Positions 48,728 to 58,699 of a DNA stretch of 64,000 nt are shown piece by piece. The notes under the pieces were generated by a model. It worked only from the letters and a program-made list of their open reading frames with translations. It had not been told where the DNA came from and made no database searches. Each line of letters starts with the position of its first letter. Positions within the stretch are counted from its first letter, which is position 1. Made by a program: the position numbers and the translations under genes. Location of the stretch: positions 202,372-266,371 of the forward strand of contig JACKAP010000007.1 in the NCBI GenBank assembly GCA_020635015.1, written 5' to 3'. The DNA is from Calditrichia bacterium. GTDB lineage: Bacteria; Calditrichota; Calditrichia; RBG-13-44-9; J075.

Positions 48728-50005
48728 TCAGGGCTTAATATTCACCCGCAACGTGGCCATCCCAAAGAAGTAATTCTCGGTCACATCATCAATCGCGTTG
48801 GCGCTGCGGTCGCCGCCGAAGAGGGCATCGGCAAAGAGGTCGCTTGCCCGATAGTCCACCTTGCTGAAGCCGGCAGCCACATCGACCCGCCAGAAGCGTC
48901 CGGTAAAGCCGCTGCCGCCGGTAAACATCAGCCGGGTGTTGCGGCGGTCCTGGTAGGTCGTGCGGTATTGGATACCGACCAGGAAGGGCACCTGTTCGAA
49001 GAAGAGGTGCTCGATCCCGGCTTTGATCTGAACCACATCATCGAAGCCGTCTGCTGCCACGGCGTTGTCGCGGGTGACGTCGACCTGCGACCACCACTCG
49101 TAGCTGACATCAACATTCAGGCGCGCCTGAAACGCCTGCTGGCCCCGGTATTCCAGCCCGACATTGAGCAGCATCGGATATTCGATCGATTCCGAATAGG
49201 GCTCGTCTTCGCTGGCGCCGAAGCTGTTCGGTTGCACATCATAATCCACGGTGTAGGGCAGGCGGAGATGGCTGCCCAGCGCCAGGTAGGGGTTAACCTG
49301 GTAGATCGCTCCCAGCGCCGCCACCAACGGGGTGTTGGCCAGTTTCCGGGTATTTTCCTGGCGAATGTTTTGATCGCTATTGCGCACGAAAATAATCGAC
49401 CGTTCATCTTTGAGTTCGCCGTTCAGGATGCCGACCTGCACCCCGGCGTGAACAGAAGCCGCCGGCTGGAAAGCGGCGCCGAATGCGTAGCGGGTCAGGC
49501 TGCCGTCATAGTTCAGCTTATTATAGGCAAACGGTGCCTGCTCCCGTTCGAAATCGTTCTCCCGCACTTCTTCTTCATAAGTATAGTTTTGATCGTATTC
49601 GGAATAGGCGCCCAGGGCCAGCGATTTCAGCAAGGGGATGGTCTCAAAGTTATACTGCAGGCCGCCCTGCACCTGGGTAAACCAGTGTTCGTTGACGGCA
49701 TAGATCCCGTCGGTCAGAAAGCTGCCGAAGCGGTCGTAGATCGGGAAGGCCCGGCGTTCTTCCAACTTGCGGCCGCTGGGCGACAGTTGCAGGTGCAGCC
49801 CGGCCTCGTTACCGGCCAGCGCCGCCGGGTTCTGCAACAGTGCCGCGGCAGAAGTGTTTGACACCGATCCGGCGCCCCCCATCCCCAGGGTGCGGGCATC
49901 GGGGAATTGCCACTGTTCGCCAATCGGGAAGGCCGGTTCATTCTGGGCCAGAAGGGCGCCGGCAAAGCCCAGCAATAATGTCAAAATGGATACGATCAAA
50001 CGCAT
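48728..50005 (-). CDS. FadL/PorV-type outer-membrane barrel protein
   Basis: A 425-residue barrel protein. The signal peptide (about 1-21, ending LLAQ) is followed by the family signature ARTLGMGGAGSVSNTSAAALLQNPAALAG-like region (GMGG and NPAAL, residues about 36-62). This marks the OmpP1/FadL/PorV superfamily. The body alternates beta strands to the C-end MATLRVNI. The ATG at 50005 follows AGGAG; a start at 50023 is less likely. It lies 51 bases after the helix-hairpin-helix barrel gene and belongs to the 48-58 kb envelope cluster. Confidence 0.82.
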   Translation of the reverse strand: MRLIVSILTLLLGFAGALLAQNEPAFPIGEQWQFPDARTLGMGGAGSVSNTSAAALLQNPAALAGNEAGLHLQLSPSGRKLEERRAFPIYDRFGSFLTDGIYAVNEHWFTQVQGGLQYNFETIPLLKSLALGAYSEYDQNYTYEEEVRENDFEREQAPFAYNKLNYDGSLTRYAFGAAFQPAASVHAGVQVGILNGELKDERSIIFVRNSDQNIRQENTRKLANTPLVAALGAIYQVNPYLALGSHLRLPYTVDYDVQPNSFGASEDEPYSESIEYPMLLNVGLEYRGQQAFQARLNVDVSYEWWSQVDVTRDNAVAADGFDDVVQIKAGIEHLFFEQVPFLVGIQYRTTYQDRRNTRLMFTGGSGFTGRFWRVDVAAGFSKVDYRASDLFADALFGGDRSANAIDDVTENYFFGMATLRVNIKP

Positions 50006-50056
50006 GCTTGAATCTCCTGTCAATAACGCTGGAAAGTCGTGAGTGCCAACCTCAGC

Positions 50057-52657
50057 TTAAAAATGATAGTTCATTTCGATATAATAAAACTGCTGTGAAG
50101 GCTGCTTCAGGCTGCCTCCGTAAGACTGCCCGGGCACGTAGAGCGAATTCCCCGGCTCCACTACCTGGTTGCCACTGTCGCGGGTCTGCACATAATTGAT
50201 CGGATATTGATAATCATGGGTATACTTGAAGCGTAGGCTCAGCCGGGGAGTGATCCGGGAATAGACCGAGAGCCAGTAGCGCATCGCCCCGCGGTCGCTC
50301 TCCACCGCGAAGAACTGGGTATCTTCGAAATTCCAGAAGAAGCCCTGATAATAGCCCAGGAAGCCCCGCACCTTCAGCCACTCGTTGAAGTTGTGGGTAT
50401 AAGATCCTCCCAGTACGCTGCCGGGCAGCGACTTGGTGCCGGCCAGGTTGTCGTTCCCGTAAACATCCCCGGGATCGGTGGGATCCACCGGAAAGGAGAG
50501 GCGGGGGCGGGGGCGGAAATCGACCCGGCTGTCGCCGTAGAGCAGGGCCAGCTCATTGAAGCGTGAGAGGCGGAAGCGCACCCGGGCGCGGAACTCGCTG
50601 TTTTCGAAATATTCCAGGGTGTAGCTGTTCAGCGCCTCCCGCCCCTGGTATTTCTGACGCAGATCGATGGTAATCGGAAAGATCGGGCGGAACTGCAGAT
50701 TGCCGCGCAGGCGGTATTGGGAGACGTCGTCGGCATTGCGCAGCCAGTTGTCGTATTCCATGGTCAGCACCAGCTTGCGGTTGATCTGGTAGCGGCTGTT
50801 GAAATACCATCCCCGCTCCGCCTGAGGCTGGGGGTTATTGGTATAGAGCTGCAGGTAAAAATCATCTTGAAGATAAAAATAGTCTTCGTAAATGGTGCGC
50901 TTGAAGCGGTTATAATTGGAAAACGAACGCTGGTAGGGGTTGTCGAAGCCGACCTGATAATTGCGGTAGAGCGCCATCAGGTTGAAGCTGTTGTACTGAA
51001 CGTAAGCGCTGCCCACGAAGGCCCAGGGATTCTTTTCCTTGCGGAACAGGGCGAGGCCGCCGTCGGTGTCGAGCTCAGCATATTCCGCCTGGAGGGCGAC
51101 GTTTTCATAGATCGATTGCAGGTTGAGGCCGTAGACCCGGCGGAAGGATTTGGCATCGCTCCAGAAGGGGTTGCTGCCGTCGGAGACCGGGCCGCCGTAG
51201 GCATTGTAGATCTCGTTGTCGGTTAAACCGATCTGCCCGGCGTCGCTGCCGTTGACGATCTCCAGTATCTCCGGGCGCAGCGGGCGGTTGTAGGCGCTTT
51301 CGTAATAAGTCAGGCCGATCTGGGTGGCGGGGAAGAGGTCATAGGCGCCATGGAAGCCGTACATCAGTTCCTTTACGCTGCTGCGCCAGGGCAGCCCGGC
51401 ATTGCGGCGGGAGGAATCCAAGGGGGCATATTCAAAGCGCTGATCAAGGACGATCAGTTGATTGAACGGGTGTATTTCTTCTCCGTCGAACAGGATCGGG
51501 GTGCGGTTGAGGATGGCATCGCGCTTGTCGAAGGCCCCGAACAGGAAGAGGTGAGCATTTTTATAACCCAGTTCCGCCGCCGCGCCGGTGAACTTGAATT
51601 CGCGGGTGCGGGAGTTGTCCCCCGCCAGGCCAAGGTAGCGTTTGCGGAACCCGAAGCCGGATTTGCGGGGGGTGAAGAAATCGGTATTCTCCATCACCAC
51701 TCCCTGTCCGAAGGCAATGGTGTAATTGCCGAGATAGAGCTTGCGCAAATCCACCGGACCCAACTTGCGATTTTCCAGGCCCAGGTAAACCTTCAGGTCG
51801 GGGACCTTCGCAAAGCCGATGTCGCTGGTCAGGCTCGGCTCGCCCAACGAGCGCCAGTGCGATACCCCGAATTTGAGATCCGGCCCCCAACTGCCGATCA
51901 GTCGGGTGTAAACATCCGGATAATCGTTGGCGCCAACGTCCGCCAGGTCCCCGATGCTGGCGCTGGTGACATCGCCTTCCTCGGTCAGGAACGGGGTGTT
52001 GCTCATTCGGGTCAGCAGGGTGCCATGAAATTCCCGGGTGGGAGCGGCTTCCTCAAAAGAGACAAAATTACGGGTATTGCGGTAGCCGAAGTAGGAGAGA
52101 TAGGGGGCATTGCGCAGGTCGCGCAGACTGGCGATGCGCCCGCTCTCGTTGCGGTAGTTGATGATCGCGGCGGCATCGACCGGGGATACGCCCTGCAGGT
52201 TGAGCAACTCGTCCAGGCGCATCTCGTTGATGTTCACCGGAGAAAGCGCCTGCTCGATCCAGGAGTCGATCAGGGCTTGATTGGATCCCTCATCGCCCCC
52301 CCAGCGATCGAGCTGGTAGTAGAGTTCCTCCAGCCGTTCCTCCCGCTCGGAGCGTTCCATGTAAGGCTCGATGCGGATCAGTGGCTTCAATTTGAGCAGC
52401 AGCGGTTGATCGATCCCCTCGATCTCCCGTAACTGAAAGATGCTGGTGAAGGGGCCCTGGTAGAGGATCCGGTCATAGATCTTTTCCGCCAGGTCCGCCG
52501 GCAGCGGCAACCGGGCGATATCCTCATACTCGGCATTGTTGATATCGAGCTGATTCTCATAGGAATAAGGCGATGCCTCCTGTGCCAACACCGGACAGCT
52601 ACCGACCGAGAGCAACAGCATTAATCCGAAAACAAACGTTAAGTAGCGTGACATCAT
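50057..52657 (-). CDS. Helix-hairpin-helix domains fused to a large outer-membrane barrel
   Basis: An 866-residue secreted protein (signal peptide 1-25, ending VLAQ). Residues about 30-205 hold repeated helix-hairpin-helix units of the ComEA type (LDINNAEYEDIARLPLP, FTSIFQLREIEGIDQ, VNINEMRLDELLNLQGVSP, GRIASLRDLRNAPYLSYF). The rest (about 210-866) alternates Tyr/Arg-rich beta strands typical of a TonB-dependent-like or porin-like barrel and ends YYIEMNYHF. In competence proteins HhH repeats bind DNA, so a DNA-contacting outer-membrane protein is a reasonable hypothesis. Such fusions occur in Bacteroidota as uncharacterised barrels. It shares strand and spacing with the two PorV/FadL-like genes. 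Confidence 0.8.
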   Translation of the reverse strand: MMSRYLTFVFGLMLLLSVGSCPVLAQEASPYSYENQLDINNAEYEDIARLPLPADLAEKIYDRILYQGPFTSIFQLREIEGIDQPLLLKLKPLIRIEPYMERSEREERLEELYYQLDRWGGDEGSNQALIDSWIEQALSPVNINEMRLDELLNLQGVSPVDAAAIINYRNESGRIASLRDLRNAPYLSYFGYRNTRNFVSFEEAAPTREFHGTLLTRMSNTPFLTEEGDVTSASIGDLADVGANDYPDVYTRLIGSWGPDLKFGVSHWRSLGEPSLTSDIGFAKVPDLKVYLGLENRKLGPVDLRKLYLGNYTIAFGQGVVMENTDFFTPRKSGFGFRKRYLGLAGDNSRTREFKFTGAAAELGYKNAHLFLFGAFDKRDAILNRTPILFDGEEIHPFNQLIVLDQRFEYAPLDSSRRNAGLPWRSSVKELMYGFHGAYDLFPATQIGLTYYESAYNRPLRPEILEIVNGSDAGQIGLTDNEIYNAYGGPVSDGSNPFWSDAKSFRRVYGLNLQSIYENVALQAEYAELDTDGGLALFRKEKNPWAFVGSAYVQYNSFNLMALYRNYQVGFDNPYQRSFSNYNRFKRTIYEDYFYLQDDFYLQLYTNNPQPQAERGWYFNSRYQINRKLVLTMEYDNWLRNADDVSQYRLRGNLQFRPIFPITIDLRQKYQGREALNSYTLEYFENSEFRARVRFRLSRFNELALLYGDSRVDFRPRPRLSFPVDPTDPGDVYGNDNLAGTKSLPGSVLGGSYTHNFNEWLKVRGFLGYYQGFFWNFEDTQFFAVESDRGAMRYWLSVYSRITPRLSLRFKYTHDYQYPINYVQTRDSGNQVVEPGNSLYVPGQSYGGSLKQPSQQFYYIEMNYHF

Positions 52658-52674
52658 GATCGCTCTATAATGGT

Positions 52675-52765
52675 AATGGGTATATGGGTGTATGGGTGTA
52701 TGAGTATATGGGTTTGACGTACGTTTTTCCCCATTTACTCATTCACCCATACACCCGTTTACAAG
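52675..52765. repeat. ATGGGTGTATGGGTGT / ACCCATACACCC arm pair
   Basis: Octads at 52675-52712 and the complementary arm at 52731-52763 (CATTTACTCATTCACCCATA) lie between the PorV-like and HhH-barrel genes, both on the minus strand. The loop includes GACGTACGTTTTTCC. Confidence 0.8.
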
Positions 52766-52767
52766 AC

Positions 52768-53652
52768 TTAAAAACTATAGGTCCATCCAATCATATGGGT
52801 CTCACCCAGTTCGCTATGGGTGCGCATGGCGTAGTCCAGCTGAAAGCCCTCTACCTCCAGACCCAGGCCGGCGGAGAAGCGGTTGGGATTAGTGGTGCCG
52901 CCAAAACGCAGCTTGACGTATTCGAACACTGAAAACTCCGCTCCGCCCCACAGCTCGGTCTCTTCCTGGCCGGCCAGGCGGTTGAGGTCCAGGCTGGTGG
53001 TGACGCCGTCGTAGGGCTGGTAGGAGACCCCGGCTACGAAGCGCTGGGGCAGGTCGTATTTGGCCACTTCGCCCACCTGCGGGGCATTGATGTTGAGGAA
53101 GTAGATCCCCACGAAGGTTCGGGAATAGACCGAGGCCTGGAAACCGACATCGACACCCATCACCGTGGTGCTGCCCAGTTCGGTGCCCCCTACCGAGGTG
53201 CCCAGGTCCCAGTTGTAGGCTTTCAGCGAGTAGCCGAAGGCCAGGCTGCTGTGGATATCCTTGAGCAGGTAAAAACCGTGGGAGAGGGAAAGGGTGTACT
53301 CGCCGGAAAGGCTCTCCCCTTCGTAATCCACCCCGAAATACTGCACGCCCAGAGAGAGGGTGCCGTATTTCTGCGGCAGGGGATAGGCAGCGGCGCCGAA
53401 GAAATTCTTGAAGAATTTCAGATTGTAGAGCCGCTGGTAAGCGCCCCCGATCTGGATCTTCTCCAGGCTGCTCAGGCCGGCAGGATTGTAGTACGGCGAC
53501 CACACTCCGTCTCCCACCGCCACCCCGGCGCCGCCCATCGCCATGATGCGCGGGCTGGGAAAACGGTCGTCAAACAGACCGGCATTCGCCGGCAGCGAGG
53601 TCAGGAAGAGCAGCGCCAGCAAGGCCGGCCAGAATAGAAGATATTTTCTCAT
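52768..53652 (-). CDS. PorV/PorQ-type barrel protein
   Basis: A 294-residue barrel protein with a signal peptide (about 1-24, ending ANAG) and the signature RIMAMGGAGVAVGDG then YYNPAGLSS (about 36-62). Its length, about 295 residues, is that of PorV/PorQ-type members that in Bacteroidota help release type IX substrates or act as adaptors. The C-end is GWTYSF. The ATG at 53652 is preferred to a longer frame because it opens into the signal peptide. Four type IX substrates in the window and three PorV/FadL-type barrels fit a functional link, by inference. Confidence 0.8.
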   Translation of the reverse strand: MRKYLLFWPALLALLFLTSLPANAGLFDDRFPSPRIMAMGGAGVAVGDGVWSPYYNPAGLSSLEKIQIGGAYQRLYNLKFFKNFFGAAAYPLPQKYGTLSLGVQYFGVDYEGESLSGEYTLSLSHGFYLLKDIHSSLAFGYSLKAYNWDLGTSVGGTELGSTTVMGVDVGFQASVYSRTFVGIYFLNINAPQVGEVAKYDLPQRFVAGVSYQPYDGVTTSLDLNRLAGQEETELWGGAEFSVFEYVKLRFGGTTNPNRFSAGLGLEVEGFQLDYAMRTHSELGETHMIGWTYSF

Positions 53653-53718
53653 ATCGAACCCGTTTAGGTTTAGTGCTGATTCTGATTTCTTTTCAATGTT
53701 AAGCTTCTTGTTCTTACC

Positions 53719-53847
53719 TCGTTCCACGCTCAGCGTGGAACGCCAAACCCGACGCTCTGCGTCGGATCATGCAAACAGCAACATCTATCGCCATTTGTTA
53801 CGACGCGGAGCGTCGTAACTTCCATTCCACGCTGAGCGTGGAACGAG
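53719..53847. repeat. BIME-like double palindrome element, copy 2
   Basis: Outer units CGTTCCACGCTCAGCGTGGA (53720-53742) and its complement (53824-53847), inner units CGACGCTCTGCGTCGG (53750-53765) and CGACGCGGAGCGTCG (53801-53815). The arrangement matches 26120-26239. It lies between the PorV-like gene start and the end of the 1428-residue gene. Confidence 0.88.
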
Positions 53848-53863
53848 TTCTCGAACCTATATC

Positions 53864-56800
53864 TTACCGCGAAAGCACTGTTCCGACCACGATCGGCACT
53901 ACCTTGGTCACTTTCTTCCCGCTGAGCGGTTCGATCACTTCCAGGTGACAGATGTAGGTGCCCAGGGGCACCCGGTCGCGCAACTGGCTGTAGCCGTCCC
54001 ACTGGAAGGTGTTCTCGATAATCTGGGCGGACTCATCCAGCAGGGTGATGATCAAGCGCCCGCCCAGGTCGAAAATTCGCAGCACCGCCTGATTGTTGAC
54101 CCCGCCGGTGTTGTAACGGATCCCGATCGTCTCCCCCAGGTCCGGGGCGAAAGGATGAGGGGGCACGCTCAGGCTTACCTCGGCCAGGGAAGGTGAATAG
54201 TTCGGATCGAGCTGCAGTTGATCCTGGTAGACCGGCAGCAGCTGGTAGGTCGAATCCCCGTCGCTAATGAAGACGCCGCTGACCCCTTCCACCAGCAGGC
54301 GGTTGTTGACCTCGAAGGCGCTGAGATCCAGGTCAGCAGTGTCCCAAATACGTACATTGGTGACGCCCTCGCCGTCGCCGATCACCAGGGTGGTGCCTCC
54401 TCCGGCGGCGAAGCTTTCCAGGATCACCCCTTCCGTCGCCACCAGGGTGCCGTCCCAGCGGGGGGAATTGGCGGCGCGGTTGCTGAGACTGATCGGGTCC
54501 GGGGTGGGCAGGCCGTCGGCCAGTTCGGTGATCTGGGTATATTCGATCTCGGTCACCCCGTTAAACTCGGTGACGGTGCCGCGGATCTCCACCAGGTTGC
54601 CGCGCACCAGAGCCGGATCGATCAATCCGAAACGGAAGAGATTGATGCCCCGCCCGGATTCATCCTGAATATAGGCGGTGGTGAGCGAATCACCGGCAGA
54701 TGAAACCTTGCGCAGCAGCCCGGCGCCGATGGTGGTAATCCCGCGCACGGTGATGGTGCCGCTGAAGGCGGATGAATTCTGTTGCAAATCGTAAATGTAG
54801 TAACGGCTCCCTCCGGCCACGCTGACAAAAGGAGGGTCGCCGATCAGGCGCAATCGCCCGCCCGCGCCGGCGGTACGGATCCACAGCGCGGTGCGCACCG
54901 GGTCCGGCCCGCTGCGCAGGTTGTTGAAGCTCACCGCCAGGGTATCGCCCTGCTCCAGGGTGGCGCCGCTGACCTGAACCCGGTAGACCTCGTCGATCGG
55001 GTCGGCCACCGCTTCGGCGCTAGTGCTCTCACCGAAGCCGCCGCCGCTCAGGCTTACGTCGGCCGCATCGCCGCTCCATTGCCAGCGCACCGGCAGGTCG
55101 ATGCGGATATCACTCACCGGCTCATCGACAGTGCCGACGATGAAGACCGTAAAATTGGAGAGGGTGTCGGTGGTATCCACCACCGCCGCAGAGGTGAAGG
55201 CAAAGCCGCTGCCGTCGGCCCGGGCGGTTTTGCCCGGCACCACCAGCTCGTCGGCATAGCCAGGCACGATCTGCGCCTGGCTGGAGAAGACATCCATTAC
55301 CCCCTGCACCGAAAGGGTATCGCCCACGCTGAGGAAATCCAGGGAGATCCCGGTCTCCTTCCATACCCGCACCAGCACCGTGCCCTGGTCATCGCGCAGG
55401 GTGATGTTGGTATCGTTGTCGTCAGCGTCGGGGTCGATCGAAGTCACCACCCCGACCACTTTCATGTAAGTGCCCTCGAAAGCGAGGTCGTTGGCGATCA
55501 CCGAGGAAACGAACAGCGGAGTGGGCAGCGGCTGGTTTTCCGCCACCAGCGAGGTGGTATATTCGGTAATCTCCGTCACCCCGCCGAATTCGGTGATGAT
55601 CCCGGTCATGCGCAGGCGGCTGAAGCGGTTGATGTTGGCGGCGGGATTGGGGGGATCGAAGGAGAATACGTTGATCCCCTTGCCGGAATTGTCCTGGATG
55701 TAGGCGTCTACCCGCCCGGTATTAATAATCCCGGCGCCGATGGTGATTACGCCTTCGATGGTTACTTCCTGATTCAGGAACGCTCCGACATTATCCTGGA
55801 TCTGGGCGATGGGCGTCACCCCGGCGGGCGCTCCTTCCCCCACCTTCACCACCGGGCTGCCGGCGATGGCGCTGAGCGAGCCTTCCGCCACCGCGGTGCG
55901 CACCGTGAAGGTGGTGAAAATGCCGTAGGCCGGGGCGGTCAGGCCGGCGATGGTCATCTGGCCGGTGGCAATATCGCTCACCACGGCATTGCTGACCGTG
56001 ATCTCGTTTCCGCTCACTGCGACGGTTGCGCCGCTGAAGCCGCCGCCGCTCAACTGCACATTGGAGGGCAGGGCCACCCAATCCCATTCGGTTGGGATGC
56101 GCACCGCCACCCGCTCCAGGGTAAAACCGCTTTCGCCTGCCACCGTGACGGCGAGACTGACACTCTCGCCCACCCCGACCGAATCCGGGGCGATGGTGGC
56201 GGCGCCGCTGCCGTCACCGGGCTGGGCGCCGGGGGCGCTGATCTGATCCTGGTAAGCCGGGACCAGTTGGGCCGCGCTATTGAAAATATCCATCACCGCC
56301 CGTACTTCCAGAGAATCGTCCACCGTCACGATGGAAAGATCGATCCCGGTAGTAGCCCAGACCCGGATCAGTACCTCGCCACTGCCGTCATCCAGGGTGA
56401 TGTTGGCGGCATCGCCGAAGTCCTGGAAGCTGGTCACCACCCCATTTATTTGGAGATAAGTGCCTTCCAGAGAGATATCGTTGGCGGCGCCGGTGGTCAG
56501 TTCCAGCGGGTCCGGCAGGGGATTGCCGGTGGAGATCTCCTGAATGCTGTACTCGGTCAATTCGGTCACGCCGTTGAATTCTGCTACCGTGCCGGTGATG
56601 CGCAGGCGGCTGCCCCGCACCAGCAGGTTGTGGGGAGGATCGCTGGGAGGGTCGAAGCTGAAGATGTTGATGCCGCGCCCGGATTCGTCCTGGAGGTAAG
56701 CGTCGGTACGGCTGGTGATCAGGCGGTTGGCCCCGACGGTCACGATCCCTTCCACCGTTACCACCTGGCCAATTAATGAAGGCGTGCTTTGGATTTCCGC

Positions 56801-58150
56801 GATCGTCGTGGTGCCGAGGATCGCGTAGGAGCGGGTAGCGCTGACTCCGACATTCCCGTCATTATCACGCGCTTTAATATAGTATGCCACTTGAGAACCC
56901 TCGCCCTGGGGCGGAATGATGCCCTGGTAGACATCGCCGCTCACCAGAGTCATGGCCACGCTGTCCGCGGCGCCGGCATTGATGGTGTAGAGCAGGTCGG
57001 CGCTGACCACCGTGCCGTCGCTGTCGATGATCTGGGCCAGGATGGTCACCTCATCTGACGCTGAGGGGGCTGGAGGGGTCTGGGAGATATTGTTGATCTG
57101 CGGCGGGTTGGTAGTGGTCGTATAGCTGAAGTTTGCCGATACGGTTACATTGTTATCGTCATCGACCGCTTTCAGGTAGTATGTGACTTCGGTGCCGGCC
57201 GGCTGGGCCGGGATGGTGCCTTCGTAGGCCGTGCCGCCGGTTTGGGTCATCGCCACACTGTCCGGCGCGCCGCTGTTGAGGGTGAAGATGATCTGGGTGC
57301 TAGTGAGGGTGCCGTCATCGCTGATGTCGGCGCTGACGGTCACATTCTCCGCCTCGGTGGGGGCGGTGGGAGTTTGCACGATATTGCTGATCAGCGGGGT
57401 GCCGAATCCGCTGCCGGCATTGCTGCCTCCCACCAGGAACGACGCGGCAAAATTTTCGCTGGTCTCGTTATGCCCCAGCAACCCGTTGCCGCCACTGGAG
57501 GTTTCATCATTCTCGGTGCCGCTGAGGCGCTGGAACGATTCGCCGTCGCCGTGATCGCTGCTGATGCTGAGCTGGGAAGTCGTTGGGGTATCCGGCAGGT
57601 AGGTGGAAGGATCGCTGTCCGGGTCCGGCCCGTCGATAGCGATACCGGTTTTATCGGCGAAGTTGTCGGTACTCCCACCCCAGGTCAGATAGTCGACATC
57701 CTGCACCAGGTCGCTGCTTCCGTCCCAAACGAACAGCACCACCATCTCGCTGCTGTTGGTCAACCCGGCGCTGCCGGTCACATACAGCGGCACCATGTCC
57801 GGCACCGCGGGATCGGTGCTCTCGATCTCGAAATCCGCCACCCCGGGCAGGCCGTTCCCTTCCAGGGCGATCACCAGCACTTCATTGGGTGCGATCACCG
57901 TGCCGGCGGGAAACTGCACCATAAAATCGCTGGAAACGCTGGTGAACTCATTGTTCACCAGCTTGTAGTATTCATTATAATCGGCCAGGTAATAATTGTC
58001 CAGCGCCACTGGCGCAGCGGTGGGATTGAAGATCTCGATGAATTCCCCGCTGTTCGGTTGCTTGGCCACTTCCGAGATCAGCAAATGTTCCTGGGCAATG
58101 GTCCAGCCGGTTAAAACGAGCAGGGCGATCAGCAGCTTCGCATACTTCAT
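53864..58150 (-). CDS. Giant secreted lamin-tail / OB-fold repeat protein
   Basis: A 1428-residue secreted protein. After a signal peptide (about 1-19) comes a lamin-tail domain (about 22-130, LLISEVAKQPNSGEFIEIFN) and two Ig-like modules (about 260-460). Three long repeat blocks follow, each starting with an OB-fold-like unit (phrases VTVEGIVTVGAN, VTIEGVITIGAG and ITVRGITTIGAG near 475, 800 and 1140; AYLQDESGRGINIF or similar follows). A FlgD-like Ig module at the end (VLRIFDLGGRLIITLLD) replaces the usual type IX tail. Lamin-tail plus OB domains occur in secreted nucleases and adhesins; no nuclease motif is seen here. The role is probably surface adhesion or DNA binding. It is the first gene of the minus-strand envelope cluster. 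Confidence 0.8.
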   Translation of the reverse strand: MKYAKLLIALLVLTGWTIAQEHLLISEVAKQPNSGEFIEIFNPTAAPVALDNYYLADYNEYYKLVNNEFTSVSSDFMVQFPAGTVIAPNEVLVIALEGNGLPGVADFEIESTDPAVPDMVPLYVTGSAGLTNSSEMVVLFVWDGSSDLVQDVDYLTWGGSTDNFADKTGIAIDGPDPDSDPSTYLPDTPTTSQLSISSDHGDGESFQRLSGTENDETSSGGNGLLGHNETSENFAASFLVGGSNAGSGFGTPLISNIVQTPTAPTEAENVTVSADISDDGTLTSTQIIFTLNSGAPDSVAMTQTGGTAYEGTIPAQPAGTEVTYYLKAVDDDNNVTVSANFSYTTTTNPPQINNISQTPPAPSASDEVTILAQIIDSDGTVVSADLLYTINAGAADSVAMTLVSGDVYQGIIPPQGEGSQVAYYIKARDNDGNVGVSATRSYAILGTTTIAEIQSTPSLIGQVVTVEGIVTVGANRLITSRTDAYLQDESGRGINIFSFDPPSDPPHNLLVRGSRLRITGTVAEFNGVTELTEYSIQEISTGNPLPDPLELTTGAANDISLEGTYLQINGVVTSFQDFGDAANITLDDGSGEVLIRVWATTGIDLSIVTVDDSLEVRAVMDIFNSAAQLVPAYQDQISAPGAQPGDGSGAATIAPDSVGVGESVSLAVTVAGESGFTLERVAVRIPTEWDWVALPSNVQLSGGGFSGATVAVSGNEITVSNAVVSDIATGQMTIAGLTAPAYGIFTTFTVRTAVAEGSLSAIAGSPVVKVGEGAPAGVTPIAQIQDNVGAFLNQEVTIEGVITIGAGIINTGRVDAYIQDNSGKGINVFSFDPPNPAANINRFSRLRMTGIITEFGGVTEITEYTTSLVAENQPLPTPLFVSSVIANDLAFEGTYMKVVGVVTSIDPDADDNDTNITLRDDQGTVLVRVWKETGISLDFLSVGDTLSVQGVMDVFSSQAQIVPGYADELVVPGKTARADGSGFAFTSAAVVDTTDTLSNFTVFIVGTVDEPVSDIRIDLPVRWQWSGDAADVSLSGGGFGESTSAEAVADPIDEVYRVQVSGATLEQGDTLAVSFNNLRSGPDPVRTALWIRTAGAGGRLRLIGDPPFVSVAGGSRYYIYDLQQNSSAFSGTITVRGITTIGAGLLRKVSSAGDSLTTAYIQDESGRGINLFRFGLIDPALVRGNLVEIRGTVTEFNGVTEIEYTQITELADGLPTPDPISLSNRAANSPRWDGTLVATEGVILESFAAGGGTTLVIGDGEGVTNVRIWDTADLDLSAFEVNNRLLVEGVSGVFISDGDSTYQLLPVYQDQLQLDPNYSPSLAEVSLSVPPHPFAPDLGETIGIRYNTGGVNNQAVLRIFDLGGRLIITLLDESAQIIENTFQWDGYSQLRDRVPLGTYICHLEVIEPLSGKKVTKVVPIVVGTVLSR

Positions 58151-58699
58151 GCAAAATGTCTCCGGTTTGATGTTCTTGTCGGGCGGTATTGTCGAATCGG
58201 AAAAAGGTTACGGTAGAAGATTGAACCGCAGGGCGGCAGGAAGAGCTGGGTAGCAAATATCGGGGTCATACAGGCTCCAGTGTCAGCGGTTCGGATTGAG
58301 AATATAGAAAATGAATGCCGGGATATCAAGGTGATTGTCTTTATTTGAATTAGTACAGCAATTTAATTTGAAATTGCATGATGTTGGGGTTTTTAGTAAC
58401 ATGCGGTCGCTTAGATTTGATTCATGCACACTGGCCATAGCGATATGGTACGTGAATGAGTTTATGGGGAGATGGGGAAAAACGGACGGTGAGAGTAAAA
58501 TCTATCTACCTTTAGCAGTTCACATTCTCGTTCGACGCTCCGCGTCGAATGTCATTTGTGACGCTCCGCGTCACGACGGTAAGCATCAAATTTGAGCACG
58601 CTCGACGCGGAGCGTCGAAAAGCTTGGCGCCACGCGGAGCGTGGCACCAGACCCCAAATACAAATTTTCCTATTGTAAACAAAATATCGGAGGTAACCC
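58151..58699. other. Gap between divergent lamin-tail genes
   Basis: The gap has an octad patch (58455-58480) and a BIME-like element (58531-58648). The rest, including the 58290-58420 stretch, is AT-rich and should contain both promoters, although none is distinct. No gene is supported. Confidence 0.5.
58531..58648. repeat. BIME-like palindrome element, copy 3
   Basis: Units TTCGACGCTCCGCGTCGAA (58531-58549), GTGACGCTCCGCGTCAC (58558-58574), TCGACGCGGAGCGTCGA (58602-58618) and GGCGCCACGCGGAGCGTGGC (58626-58645). Four palindromes in a row; the last matches the outer unit of copy 1. Confidence 0.88.

Noticed and set aside
54782..56776. 664-codon open frame on the plus strand
   Set aside because: It lies antisense to the 1428-residue lamin-tail protein, has no recognisable domain and its composition is that of a complement of GC-rich beta-repeat coding DNA.
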